Origin: Mycobacterium paraseoulense
GTDB taxonomy: Bacteria > Actinomycetota > Actinomycetes > Mycobacteriales > Mycobacteriaceae
Reading direction: 5' to 3'
DNA length: 64,000 nucleotides
NCBI RefSeq assembly: GCF_010731655.1
Contig: NZ_AP022619.1
Coordinates: 4,526,001-4,590,000 of the forward strand
In this document: positions 17,794 to 26,342 of the stretch, piece by piece
How the letters are laid out: the number at the start of each line of letters is the position of its first letter
How positions within the stretch are numbered: position 1 is the first letter of the stretch
The notes under the pieces: generated by a model
Told to the model about the DNA's origin: nothing
Databases searched by the model: none
Seen by the model: only the letters and a program-made list of their open reading frames with translations
Translations under genes and position numbers: made by a program

Positions 17794-19311
17794 CTACCGC
17801 TGCGCTTTGAGCACCTGAACCAGGTTGAACTGCCAGCGCTCGACCAGGCGGAACCCCAAATCGTGCGGGACCGCGAAGGCGGGGGTCGCCCCGTAGACGG
17901 GGCCGGGCGGGAGTGCGATGCCCCGTTCGTGCGCGGGCTGTGACGCATCGGCCTGGGTGATGATCCAGACCACGCCGCAGTGGCTCAACGGGTTCGCGAC
18001 GACCTCGGGGATCAGGTTGGTGTCGAAGACCTCGTTGCGGTCGCTCGCGCGCTGCCACAGGGTGAGGTCGACCAGCTTGCGGTAGGCGTCCGGGCGTGCC
18101 GCCAGCAACGGCCGCATCGGGGCGGGCATGAACGTCACGGTGTCGTTCACCAGCAGGCAATCGCCGGGTGCGGCCTGGGCGGTGATCAGGTCGGCCACCT
18201 GGCTGTAGTCCATCCCGTACTTGGCGTACGGGCCACGTTGCGCGCGAACGTAATTCGGCGCGGCCGCGACGGCGAACAGGGTGACCAGGGCCGCGGTCAG
18301 CCACGGCCGGGCGGTCACCGCGGCGGCGCAGACGCCCAGGATCAGCGCCATTCCCGGCCCGGTGAACGACAGGTAGCGCGGGGTGTAGATGGAGTGCACC
18401 AGCGCCGAGTAGGCCAGGATGGCCGCGGTCGGCAGCGCGAGCCACGCGGTCGCGAGGGCCAGCAGTTCTGCGTCGCCTCGCGGCAAGGACGCGGACCTGC
18501 TGAGCCACAACACGATAGCCGCCGCGATCACCAGCGCCGACAACGCGGCGAACGGCGGGCTGCGCTCGAAATACTGCTGCACCACCACGTCCTCGAGGGT
18601 CCGGCGACCGATGGGCGCTATCCAGCTGATCTGGTGAGCCTGCGCGGCGACCGTCACCAGGAACGGCGCCATCGCGCAGACCGCGACGGCCGCGGCGACG
18701 GCAAACCGCAGCAAAACGGTTCGCGTACAACGGGATACGACCACGAGGACCAGGTGTGCCGCGACCAGCAGTGCGAGGTAGACGTCGAGGGCGATCGATG
18801 CGGCCAGCGCGACGCCGTAGGCCGCCCACAGCCATCCGGAGTCGCGGCGCGCGGCGCGGACCAGCAACACCGTCAGCCACACGGCGGCCATCATCGACAG
18901 CGCGTAGGGGCGGGCCTCGATGCCCGCCCAGGTCGTCCGGGGCAGGACGGCGTACAAGACGCCGGAGGCCACCGCGGCCGTGCGCGAGGAGAATTGCTTG
19001 GCCAGCACCACCATTCCGGCGGCGGCGGCCCCGACGGCCAGCCCGCTCGGCGCGCGCGACCAGAACTCGGTGGGCGGGAAAACCTGAAACCAGGCGTGCA
19101 TGAGCAGGTAGTACACGCCGTGCACGGCGTCGACATTGCCCAGCATCCGCCACAACTGGGCGAGGGAACGACTGTAGGCGGCCGAAATGGTGGCGGCCTC
19201 GTCGTACCAGAACGACGGCCGGGCCGCGCCGCCCAGACTCACCGCGACGGCAAGCACCCCGACGAGCAGCGGGTCCAGCGCGGCCGGCGCGCGGCGAAGC
19301 GGGTTCCGCAC
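17794..19311 (-). CDS. GT-C fold polytopic glycosyltransferase (GT39/mannosyltransferase-like)
   Basis: 505-residue integral membrane protein with about ten helices. After the first helix it has FWYDEAATISAAY, the acidic DE loop that GT-C enzymes such as PMT, ArnT and mycobacterial mannosyltransferases use with polyprenyl-phosphate sugar donors. A PRTTWAGIEARPYAL motif further on is typical of the PMT_2 group. The C-terminal 110 residues are extracytoplasmic and hydrophilic. It probably adds a sugar from a lipid carrier to an envelope glycan, lipid or protein; the acceptor is unknown. The GTG start at 19311 is modestly supported. It is convergent with the GH16 gene and shows no operon partner. 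Confidence 0.82.
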   Translation of the reverse strand: MRNPLRRAPAALDPLLVGVLAVAVSLGGAARPSFWYDEAATISAAYSRSLAQLWRMLGNVDAVHGVYYLLMHAWFQVFPPTEFWSRAPSGLAVGAAAAGMVVLAKQFSSRTAAVASGVLYAVLPRTTWAGIEARPYALSMMAAVWLTVLLVRAARRDSGWLWAAYGVALAASIALDVYLALLVAAHLVLVVVSRCTRTVLLRFAVAAAVAVCAMAPFLVTVAAQAHQISWIAPIGRRTLEDVVVQQYFERSPPFAALSALVIAAAIVLWLSRSASLPRGDAELLALATAWLALPTAAILAYSALVHSIYTPRYLSFTGPGMALILGVCAAAVTARPWLTAALVTLFAVAAAPNYVRAQRGPYAKYGMDYSQVADLITAQAAPGDCLLVNDTVTFMPAPMRPLLAARPDAYRKLVDLTLWQRASDRNEVFDTNLIPEVVANPLSHCGVVWIITQADASQPAHERGIALPPGPVYGATPAFAVPHDLGFRLVERWQFNLVQVLKAQR

Positions 19312-19359
19312 GCCGCTATGGTGCCAGAAGCGGAGCGCGACCCCGCCGCTGGCCGAAAC

Positions 19360-19587
19360 TCAGTTGAGCAGCCAGACGTGCCAGAATCCGTCGGAGCCCA
19401 GCCGGCAGTCCCAATGGGTGTACAGGTTGTCGTTGTGGGTGAGCTCGACGTGCGGGGCGTCCGCTTCGCAACCGGCCTGGCTCGAATAGTTGCCCTCGAC
19501 CTCGATCTCGTCGGCACCGGCGACGCCCACCCCGATGGTGAACAGCCCGGCCAACGCCAATAGGCCAGCGGCGCAAGCCATCTTCAT
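19360..19587 (-). CDS. Small secreted protein with two cysteines
   Basis: 75-residue precursor of unknown function. Residues 1-25 are a signal peptide ending VGVAGA. The 50-residue mature part is acidic, with Cys in QAGCEAD and HWDCRLG that could form one disulfide, and Trp near the end. The ATG is preceded by GGGAGG. Longer in-frame starts up to 19647 would remove the signal peptide from the N-terminus and are rejected. The next upstream gene is divergent. Confidence 0.7.
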   Translation of the reverse strand: MKMACAAGLLALAGLFTIGVGVAGADEIEVEGNYSSQAGCEADAPHVELTHNDNLYTHWDCRLGSDGFWHVWLLN

Positions 19588-19682
19588 GTGGACCTCCCCT
19601 TGGGTAGCTGAGCCGACTATATCGAGCTGCCCGCGTGGCGGACCCAAAACGAGGATCTCGGCCGCCGATGTTCATTCGAACG

Positions 19683-19688
19683 TATGAT
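19683..19688 (+). promoter_or_regulatory. Candidate -10 element for the 102-residue gene
   Basis: TATGAT, 6 bases before the ATG at 19695; leaderless arrangement. Confidence 0.45.
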
Positions 19689-19694
19689 CGATCG

Positions 19695-20003
19695 ATGGGG
19701 CAGTTCGCGTCCATCGGGTACAACGGCCAACCGGTCCGAAGCCCGTTTCGGGTGGTGCGCCCGCCGATCACGGTCCTGGTGGACCTGACGGTGCTGTTCC
19801 CGCGCGAGCCACACCGCTCCGGCCGGTATCAGCCCAACGGGCTGCAGCTGCACAAGGTGGTCGAGGGGCTGCTCAGCTGCTGGGGCCTGTGCGAACAGGG
19901 CGACTGGTGGGGGCTGGTGACCTATCCGGTCGCCTACGGCTCCGAGCGCAAGACCGTGACGCACTGGGTGCCGGCCTGGACGCTGCGCCGAAACCGGTTA
20001 TGA
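19695..20003 (+). CDS. Conserved hypothetical protein, 102 residues
   Basis: Small soluble protein of unknown function. It opens MGQFASIGYNGQPVRSPF and contains the pattern VLVDLTVLFPREPHRSG and a Trp-rich CEQGDWWGLVTYPVAYG segment, predicting a compact beta fold. Cys residues flank the middle (LLSCWGLCEQ) and could bind a metal or pair. The frame is open to 19635, but the TATGAT box 6 bases before the ATG at 19695 decides the start. It lies in an accessory stretch between a small secreted protein and the Gap genes. I cannot name a family. Confidence 0.65.
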   Translation: MGQFASIGYNGQPVRSPFRVVRPPITVLVDLTVLFPREPHRSGRYQPNGLQLHKVVEGLLSCWGLCEQGDWWGLVTYPVAYGSERKTVTHWVPAWTLRRNRL

Positions 20004-20062
20004 GCACGGGGGTGGGGCCGGACCCATGCGGCCGCGCCCAGCCGATGCGATGATTGCTGCCC

Positions 20063-20734
20063 GTGGAGGCAAGTTGGAGTTCGGTGCTGACCAAGCTCGT
20101 CGCGCTGGCGGCGGTCATCGCGCTCTCGCCGATCACCGTCATCCCGGCGGTCCTGGTATTGCACGCGCCGCGTCCACGCCCGACCAGCCTTGCGTTCCTC
20201 GCGGGGTGGGTGCTGGGCCTGGCCGCCCTCACCGCCGCGTTCGTCGGCGGCTCGGGCCTGCTCGAAGGCGTGCACAAGGCGCCACCGACGTGGGCGTCGT
20301 GGCTCCGCGTCGCGCTGGGGTCGGCGCTGATCGCCCTGGGCGGCTACCACTGGCTGACCCGGCATCGTCACGGCAGCATGCCGCGCTGGATGCGGTCGTT
20401 CTCCACGCTCACCCCGGTGCGCGCGGGGGTGACCGCTGCGGTGCTGGTGGTGCTGCGGCCCGAGGTGCTCATCCTGTGCGCGGCGGCCGGCTTGGCCGTC
20501 GGCGGCAGCAGCCTCAGTTCAGCCGGCCAACTGGTGGCCGGCGCGGTGTTTCTCGTCATCGCCGCCTCGACCGTGGCCATCCCGATATTGGCGTATGCCG
20601 GCGCCGGTGAACGCCTCGACGATCCGCTGGAACGCCTCAAAGTCTGGATGGAGGAAAACCACGCCCTCCTGCTCGCGATCATCCTGGTCCTGATCGGTTT
20701 GATGGTGCTCTACAACGGGATTCACGCCCTGTAG
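20063..20734 (+). CDS. Gap/Sap-family membrane protein, tandem copy 1
   Basis: 223-residue polytopic membrane protein with six predicted helices in two groups of three around a hydrophilic centre. It contains IALSPITVIPAVLVL and RPRPTSLAFLAGW, the signature of the GAP family; Gap of M. smegmatis is needed to move glycopeptidolipids to the surface. An upstream TTG at 20054 is open, but the GTG at 20063 aligns with the ATG of the next copy. A GATGAT/ATGATT hexamer lies 7-8 bases before it. The substrate is not determined by sequence; a lipid is likely. Confidence 0.8.
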   Translation: MEASWSSVLTKLVALAAVIALSPITVIPAVLVLHAPRPRPTSLAFLAGWVLGLAALTAAFVGGSGLLEGVHKAPPTWASWLRVALGSALIALGGYHWLTRHRHGSMPRWMRSFSTLTPVRAGVTAAVLVVLRPEVLILCAAAGLAVGGSSLSSAGQLVAGAVFLVIAASTVAIPILAYAGAGERLDDPLERLKVWMEENHALLLAIILVLIGLMVLYNGIHAL

Positions 20735-20737
20735 ATT
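20732..20737 (+). promoter_or_regulatory. Candidate -10 element for the second Gap-like gene
   Basis: TAGATT overlaps the stop of the first copy and sits 7 bases before the ATG at 20745. Copy 1 has the same GATTGCTG box before its start. Confidence 0.4.
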
Positions 20738-20744
20738 GCTGGCC

Positions 20745-21416
20745 ATGGCAGGAAGCTGGGGCACCGTCCTGACGGGGCTCGTTCCGCTCGGGCTGGTCAT
20801 CTCGCTCTCGCCGCTCACCGTCATCCCGGCCGTGCTGGTGCTGCAGGCGTCGCGCCCGCGGCCGACTGGCCTGGCGTTCCTGGGCGGCTGGTTGTTGAGC
20901 CTGGCCGCGCTCACGGCGGTGTCCGTCGCGGCCTCCGGCCTGCTCGGCGGTCTGGACAAGTCGCCGCCGAAGTGGTCGTCGTGGCTGCGCATCGTGTTCG
21001 GCTCGGCGCTGATCGGGTACGGCATCTACCGGTGGCTGAACCGGCGCGGCCAGGCCGAGTCGCCGGCGTGGATGCGATCGTTCGCCACCATCACGCCGGC
21101 CCGCGCGGGTGTCATGGGGGCGGTGCTGGCCGCGGTGCGGCCGGACGTGCTGCTCATCTGCATCCCGGCCGGATTGGGCATCGGCACCGCGGGGCTGGGT
21201 CTGGTCGGGGACTGGGTGGCCGCCGCGTTCTTCGTCGCCATCGCGGCGTCAAGTGTCGCGATCCCGATACTGGCCTACGCGGCGGCCGGCAGCCGCCTCG
21301 ACGACACGCTGGCGAGGCTCAAAGACTGGATGGACCGAAACAACGCCGCGCTGCTCGCCGCGGTCCTGGTCGTGATCGGCGCGATGCTGCTCTACCACGG
21401 GATCGACGCCTTATAG
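20745..21416 (+). CDS. Gap/Sap-family membrane protein, tandem copy 2
   Basis: 223-residue paralogue of the preceding gene, with the same helices and motifs (VISLSPLTVIPAVLVL, RPRPTGLAFLGGW, and near-identical ends around IPILAYA and LKDWMDRNNAALL). Similarity is spread evenly along the length, so this is a true tandem duplication. Ten bases separate it from copy 1. The ATG at 20745 is preferred over the TTG at 20736. The last 25 bases overlap the end of the convergent HExxH gene. A heteromeric transporter of the two copies is possible. Confidence 0.8.
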   Translation: MAGSWGTVLTGLVPLGLVISLSPLTVIPAVLVLQASRPRPTGLAFLGGWLLSLAALTAVSVAASGLLGGLDKSPPKWSSWLRIVFGSALIGYGIYRWLNRRGQAESPAWMRSFATITPARAGVMGAVLAAVRPDVLLICIPAGLGIGTAGLGLVGDWVAAAFFVAIAASSVAIPILAYAAAGSRLDDTLARLKDWMDRNNAALLAAVLVVIGAMLLYHGIDAL

Positions 21417-22177
21417 CCGCCGTCGGCCAGGCCGGCGTCCTCCTCGAGCCTGTTGATCGCGCCGAAGGCGTATTCGCGGACCAACTCGCGGCCGTAGTCG
21501 GCCAGCATGCCCGCGTAGCCCCTCGCCGCCCATTGCCGGCAGTGACGCTCCTCGTGGTGCAGCACCCGATCCAGGTCGAGGCCGCTCTCCACGGCCCTCC
21601 CCGCCGCGTCGACATACCAGGCATGCCCGGACTCGACGATGCGGCGGAGCCGTTCGGCGGGGTCGGCGACGGTACCCATGTTGACCATGAAGATGTCGCC
21701 CCAGGTGGTGCCGGCGCGTCGGCAGAATTGGCGTTGGATCCAATTGCCGCCCAGTCCCATGAGGATGCCGTTCGGCGTCGCGACGAGGCGCCCGCCGTTG
21801 CGGTCGACGAACCTGACGTCGCGGCGGTAACTCCAGCGATTTGCTGTCTGCCGCCGCATGATTCGCGTGACTTCGGCTGCGCAGTAGGGCGTCGGCGGGA
21901 AGTCGGTGCGCCAGACCCGTTTGGTGCCGTAGCCGGTGCCGGCGTTCAGGATGTAGGTGCACAGCGCCGCCGCGCGGGCGTCGCCGCCGCTGGTGCCCCG
22001 CGGCAGGAGGAAGAAGGATTTGCCGTCCGGATCCCTGATCTCCGCCATCCGCCCGAGGACCTGAAAGCTGGCCGGGGTGACGGCGTGCCGCCGGACGATC
22101 TCCGCGACGACGTCCGGGGCCACGCCGCGCCGCGCGGCGTTGGCGTGCCATGCGTGGAAGTAGCCCGCTGCGTCCAT
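21392..22177 (-). CDS. Hypothetical protein with an HExxH motif
   Basis: 261 residues, no signal peptide or membrane segment. Near residue 220 it has VLHHEERHCRQW, a hydrophobic-flanked HExxH that resembles the zinc site of metallopeptidase-like proteins such as the DUF4157 group, followed by GMLADYGRELVREYAFG. The middle carries FFLLPRGTSGGDARAAALCTYILNAGTGYGTKRVW, which I do not recognise. Upstream frame to 22489 is open, but it would run under the divergent PAP2-kinase gene. The start at ATG 22177 leaves 28 bases between the divergent starts. Confidence 0.65.
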   Translation of the reverse strand: MDAAGYFHAWHANAARRGVAPDVVAEIVRRHAVTPASFQVLGRMAEIRDPDGKSFFLLPRGTSGGDARAAALCTYILNAGTGYGTKRVWRTDFPPTPYCAAEVTRIMRRQTANRWSYRRDVRFVDRNGGRLVATPNGILMGLGGNWIQRQFCRRAGTTWGDIFMVNMGTVADPAERLRRIVESGHAWYVDAAGRAVESGLDLDRVLHHEERHCRQWAARGYAGMLADYGRELVREYAFGAINRLEEDAGLADGGYKASIPW

Positions 22178-22192
22178 GTCCGCCAACCAACT

Positions 22193-22198
22193 TAGGGT
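22193..22198 (+). promoter_or_regulatory. Candidate -10 element for the PAP2-kinase fusion gene
   Basis: TAGGGT, 7 bases before the ATG at 22206; leaderless arrangement. Confidence 0.4.
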
Positions 22199-22205
22199 GT
22201 AGCGA

Positions 22206-23696
22206 ATGAACACGCGGCCCTGGCGACGCGCGCGCGGCATCAACCAGATCACCCGGGGGCTGGGCACCCTGGACCGGGAGATCTTCGAAGCGATCGCCGA
22301 GACCGACACCCCGCTGCTGGACGCGGTCATGCCGCCGCTGACCCGGGCGGCCGACAACTCCAAGCTGTGGTTCGCCATCGCCGCGGTCCTGATGGCGTCG
22401 GGCAAGCACAGCGCCCAGCGCGGGGCGACCCGCGGCGTCGTGACGCTCGCGGCCACCAGCCTGCTCACCAACCAGGTCGCCAAGCGCATCCGCCGGCGCC
22501 CCCGGCCCGGGTACGAATTGGTGCCGCTGGTCAGGCAGGTCCGCCGCCGCCCGTCGTCGAACTCCTTCCCGTCGGGGCACTCCGCCAGCGCGGCCGCGTT
22601 CGCCGTGGGGGTCGGTCTGGAGAACCCGATGCTGGGTTTCGGGCTGGCGCTGCTGGCCGGGCTGGTCGGCCTGTCGCGGGTGGCGACCGGCGCGCACTAC
22701 CCCGGTGACGTCGTCGCCGGGTTCGGCATCGGGTCGGGGCTGGCGGTCCTGGGCGGTCGGCTCGTCCCGCCGATCGTCGAAACCGCCCTGCCCAAGACCG
22801 AACCGCTTCGGGTCGCCGCGCCGCAACGGCCCGACGGCGCCGGGGTGGTGCTGGTCATCAACCCGGAGTCGGGCAGCGGCACCGGGGCCCGCGTCGTCGA
22901 CGAGGTTCGCGACGCGCTGCCGCGGGTGGACATCCGGAAGCTGGGCCCCGACGACGACCCGGAGGAGGTGCTGCGTGAGGCCGCTGCGGGCGCCGAGGTG
23001 CTCGCGGTCGGGGGCGGCGACGGCACGGTGGCGGCCGCGGCCGGGGTGGCCATCGAGGCCGGCCTGCCGCTGGCGGTATTTCCCGCCGGGACGTTCAACC
23101 ACTTCGCGAAGGACATCGGCTGCGACACCGTCGCCAAGACCGTCGACGCGATCCGGCGCGGCAGCGTGGCATGTGTGGACCTGGTGTGCCTCAACGAAAG
23201 TCAGATGGTCCTCAACACCGCCAGCATCGGCGCCTACCCGACCTTCGTGCAGCAGCGCGAGAAACTGGAGAAGCGCATCGGCAAGCCGCTGGCCGGTCTC
23301 TACGCGATGCTGCACACGCTGCGCCATGACCAGCCCGTGCGGATCTCATACGACAACAAGACGCTGCTGACCTCGCTGTTCTTCCTCGGAAATTCGCTCT
23401 ACCTGCCGACCGGCTTCGCCCCGTCGCGACGGACCCGCATGGACGACGGGTTGATCGATGTCCGCATCCTCGAAGCGGGCCGGCGGTGGGCGCGGACCAG
23501 GATCCTGACCGCGCTCGCGCTCGGGCGGCTGGAGCGCAGCCCGCTCTACCACGAGCTGCAGGCGCCGGAATTCAGCTTCGTCGCGGTCGACGGCCCGACG
23601 GTCATCGCGTGTGACGGCGAGGTGGGCGACGAATACGAGAAGGCCACCTTCGCCGCCAAATACCGGGTCCTGCAGGTGTTCCGGCCCTGCGACTAG
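22206..23696 (+). CDS. Fusion of PAP2 phosphatase and diacylglycerol-kinase catalytic domain
   Basis: 496 residues. Residues about 1-195 are a PAP2 membrane phosphatase domain: K-x6-RP (KRIRRRPRP), PSGHS and SR-x5-H-x3-D (SRVATGAHYPGD). Residues about 215-496 are a DAGK_cat/LCB5 lipid-kinase domain: VVLVINPESGSGTG, the nucleotide motif VGGGDGTVAAAA and PAGTFNHFAKD. The two activities are opposite in sign (dephosphorylating and phosphorylating lipids), so the protein may remodel one lipid head group or a prenyl phosphate. The kinase part faces the cytosol. It stands alone between divergent and convergent neighbours. Confidence 0.88.
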   Translation: MNTRPWRRARGINQITRGLGTLDREIFEAIAETDTPLLDAVMPPLTRAADNSKLWFAIAAVLMASGKHSAQRGATRGVVTLAATSLLTNQVAKRIRRRPRPGYELVPLVRQVRRRPSSNSFPSGHSASAAAFAVGVGLENPMLGFGLALLAGLVGLSRVATGAHYPGDVVAGFGIGSGLAVLGGRLVPPIVETALPKTEPLRVAAPQRPDGAGVVLVINPESGSGTGARVVDEVRDALPRVDIRKLGPDDDPEEVLREAAAGAEVLAVGGGDGTVAAAAGVAIEAGLPLAVFPAGTFNHFAKDIGCDTVAKTVDAIRRGSVACVDLVCLNESQMVLNTASIGAYPTFVQQREKLEKRIGKPLAGLYAMLHTLRHDQPVRISYDNKTLLTSLFFLGNSLYLPTGFAPSRRTRMDDGLIDVRILEAGRRWARTRILTALALGRLERSPLYHELQAPEFSFVAVDGPTVIACDGEVGDEYEKATFAAKYRVLQVFRPCD

Positions 23697-23724
23697 ACCG
23701 GCGAGGCGATGTCGCAGACCAGGG

Positions 23725-25125
23725 TCATCCACCGGCCCCGACGAGCGCCCGCAGCGTGGCGCGCGCACCGTGGCGGTGCAGCGAGTCCAGCGCCCACAGG
23801 TAGGGCTCCAGGAAGCGGGGCTGGTCGACGAGGTCACCGAACACCGCGCGGTTGGCCAGGAATGCGGTCGGGTCGTCGCGCTGGGAGCGGGCGATCGGGA
23901 CGAGCGTGCCGGCGAGCCGGTCGGTGACCTGGATCGGCCGGCCCTCCTCGTCGACGCCCTCGGCGTAGCGCGCCCAGCTCGCGACGATCGCCGCGGACAG
24001 CCGCACCGGGCCGCCGCGCCGCAGGTTGTCGTCGACCACCGGTAGCAGCCACTTGGGGATGCGGTCGGACGAGTCGGCGCACAGCCGGGCCACCGTGTCG
24101 CGCACGTAGGCGTTGGCGAAGCGGGGGATGATCCCGGCTTTGAAGTCGGTGAGGCCCGGGACCCGGGCGAGGGTGGGCATCGCCTCGAATTCCAGATAGC
24201 GGTCCAGCAATTCGGCGATCAGCGGGTCCCCGGCGGCCTCGTGCACCAGCCGATACCCGGCCAGGTAGGCGAAGTAACACAGCGCCTGGTGCCCGGCGTT
24301 GAGCAGCCGCAGCTTCATCGCCTCGTAGGGCGACACGTCGTCGACGAGGCGGACGCCCGCCCGGTCCAGTGGGGGACGACCGTCGGCGAAATCGTCCTCG
24401 AGCACCCACATGGCGAACGGCTCGGCGACCACGGGCCAGCCGTCGCGCACGCCGAATTCGGAGTCCAGCCGGGCGATCGCCTCGGGCGTGGTGACCGGCG
24501 TGATGCGGTCGACCATCGAGTTCGGGAAGGTGGTGTATTCCCGCATCCACTGCGCGAGTGCGGGTTCGAGCCGCTCGGCATGCGAGGTGAACGCGTGGCG
24601 GGCCACGTTCCCGTTTTCCACGATGTTGTCGCACGACACGATCGTGGGGGAGGGCAGGCCGCGTGCCCGTCGCCGGTTCAGGCCCTCGGCCACCAGCCCG
24701 AAGACGTCGCTCAGCGGCGGCTGATAGCCGCCTTCGGTGATGGTGAGCGACACGATCCGGGTGGCCGGGGTGGCGAGCAGCTCGACGACCGCCTCGGGAT
24801 CCTCGGGCGCGTAACGGAAGTCGACGATGGAGCCGATCACCCGCGGCTGCCGGGTGCCGTCGGGGTGTTCGAGGATCAGCGTGTAGAGATAGTCCTGGGC
24901 GCGCAGCACGTCGCGCATGCGCCGGTCGCCCGGCAGCACGCCGACGCCGCAGATCCCCCAGTCCCGGGCCAGCCCGTCGCTGAGCAGCCGGTCGAGGTAC
25001 ATGGCCTGGTGGGCGCGATGAAAGCCGCCAACACCGAAATGCACGATGCCGATCCCGATTTGGCTGCGGTCGTAGGCCGGGACCGGGATGTTGAGAGCGC
25101 TCAGGTTGCGCGCGCTCAGCTCCAT
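23725..25125 (-). CDS. Mannitol dehydrogenase-family polyol/hexuronate oxidoreductase
   Basis: 466-residue NAD-dependent enzyme of the long-chain mannitol 2-dehydrogenase/fructuronate reductase family. The N-terminal Rossmann segment is IGIVHFGVGGFHRAHQA, followed by a VSLTITEGGY strand. The catalytic region has KLRLLNAGHQALCYFAYL, with the active-site Lys, Asn and His in order. These enzymes interconvert ketoses and polyols or hexuronates. The exact sugar is not shown, and no transporter or kinase lies nearby, so it is not part of a visible sugar operon. The start has GAGGTG upstream. Confidence 0.87.
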   Translation of the reverse strand: MELSARNLSALNIPVPAYDRSQIGIGIVHFGVGGFHRAHQAMYLDRLLSDGLARDWGICGVGVLPGDRRMRDVLRAQDYLYTLILEHPDGTRQPRVIGSIVDFRYAPEDPEAVVELLATPATRIVSLTITEGGYQPPLSDVFGLVAEGLNRRRARGLPSPTIVSCDNIVENGNVARHAFTSHAERLEPALAQWMREYTTFPNSMVDRITPVTTPEAIARLDSEFGVRDGWPVVAEPFAMWVLEDDFADGRPPLDRAGVRLVDDVSPYEAMKLRLLNAGHQALCYFAYLAGYRLVHEAAGDPLIAELLDRYLEFEAMPTLARVPGLTDFKAGIIPRFANAYVRDTVARLCADSSDRIPKWLLPVVDDNLRRGGPVRLSAAIVASWARYAEGVDEEGRPIQVTDRLAGTLVPIARSQRDDPTAFLANRAVFGDLVDQPRFLEPYLWALDSLHRHGARATLRALVGAGG

Positions 25126-25201
25126 CGCTGCGTCACCTCAGCCTCGGCCGTCGTGGCCGCCTCGTGCCGTCGTCACCCCGTGGGGCGAACCTGGCTCACC
25201 G

Positions 25202-25546
25202 CTAAGCGTTGGGGCACAGATCGCGCATGGCGAAGATGACGACGTCGGCGGCCTGCCGGCCGTTGATCCCGCCGGTGCCCTGGTCGGCGTCGGACCGTTG
25301 TATCGCCAGGCCCTCGAGCTGTTGGGGGGAGGCGCCCCAGGACAGCTGCTGGCACAGGTCCGTGCCCATCTGCAGCAGCGCTTCGTCGCCGCCGTTGACG
25401 GCGTGGATGCCGGCGTTGTGCAGGTCATTGAGGAAGGCAGTCGCGTCGGCCCGGGCCGGGCTGGCCCAGACGATCCCCGCGGCCAGAAGTGGGCCACCTG
25501 CGAGGGCTGCGCCCATGAACCGGCCATAGGGCCGCTGTGCTGCCAT
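25202..25546 (-). CDS. Secreted DUF732-family protein, tandem copy 1
   Basis: 114-residue precursor with a signal peptide ending SPARA and a mature helical domain of about 85 residues. Two cysteines (DLCQQL and RDLCPNA) are placed as in DUF732 proteins, where they form the conserved disulfide. The domain is common in mycobacterial secreted proteins of unknown function. The ATG at 25546 follows a GGAGA site; the much longer open frame upstream has no support. The paralogue at 25674 is on the same strand, 127 bases upstream. Confidence 0.83.
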   Translation of the reverse strand: MAAQRPYGRFMGAALAGGPLLAAGIVWASPARADATAFLNDLHNAGIHAVNGGDEALLQMGTDLCQQLSWGASPQQLEGLAIQRSDADQGTGGINGRQAADVVIFAMRDLCPNA

Positions 25547-25673
25547 CGAAATCTTCTCCTTCTTCCCGTGCCTGAACGCCGATGATGCACTTTTACACGA
25601 AAGCGCCGCCGAACACGCTGGAAGATAAATCTCGATGATGAATTGTGGGCAAAGACCGCCGGTCCGCTCGCCC

Positions 25674-26018
25674 CTACGCGTTCGGGCACAGATCGCGGAC
25701 GGCGTCGATGACGACGTCGTCGGCCTGCCGGGGGGTGATCCCGCCGGTGCCCTGTCTGCTGTCGGAGCGCTGCACCGCGAGGCCCTCCAGTTGGGACGGC
25801 GGGGCGCCCCACGCCAGCTGCTGGCAGACGCTGAGGCCCATCTGCACCAGCGCCGCGTCACCGCCGCTGACGGCGCGGACGCCGTCCTTGTGCAAATCAC
25901 TGACGAAGGTGGCCGCGTCGGCCCGCACCGGGTCGGCCCACATCACCCCGGCGGCCAACAGCGGGCCCCCCGCCAGCGCTGTGCTCATGAGTCGGCCGCA
26001 GAACCGTCGTGCTGTCAT
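25674..26018 (-). CDS. Secreted DUF732-family protein, tandem copy 2
   Basis: 114-residue paralogue of the next gene downstream, with the same signal-peptide length and the same end (RDLCPNA). The two mature regions agree in most positions, including the cysteines and the LEGLAVQRSD stretch, so they arose by tandem duplication. GGAGAAGG lies just before the ATG. The function is unknown, and it is probably the first gene of a two-gene unit. Confidence 0.83.
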   Translation of the reverse strand: MTARRFCGRLMSTALAGGPLLAAGVMWADPVRADAATFVSDLHKDGVRAVSGGDAALVQMGLSVCQQLAWGAPPSQLEGLAVQRSDSRQGTGGITPRQADDVVIDAVRDLCPNA

Positions 26019-26342
26019 GGTTCCTTCTCCCCGTTCGTTAACCTTTCAGTCGCCTACCGTTCACTTTTATGGAACCTCCGCGGGTTGTCGATTCCCCGAA
26101 AGTTCCCTGTGAATGAGCTGCGCGGAAGCGCGCCTGCCGGCCGCCGCCGGCGCGGCAAACATGCGGGCCCGCAACCGACTTCGTGACGCCCTTGTGACGT
26201 CACCATTTGGAAACGGCGCGGTGCGGCGCGTCCGGTGTTTCAGGTCGGCTGCCGACAATTGGCTCGGTCGCCGAAAGACGGCCATGCGGATCTGCTGCAC
26301 CAGGTTGTTATGTGAGCGCGAATATAAGGAGAGTCGACGCTG
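26019..26342 (+). other. Intergenic region between divergent secreted-protein genes
   Basis: 324 bases holding the leaders of the DUF732 pair (left) and the GAPL-repeat gene (right). AAGGAG lies about 10 bases before the right-hand ATG. No ORF, RNA or repeat was recognised. Confidence 0.5.

Noticed and set aside
17980..19563. 527-codon plus-strand frame opposite the glycosyltransferase
   Set aside because: Low-complexity shadow; the minus-strand GT-C protein has clear helices and the DE motif.
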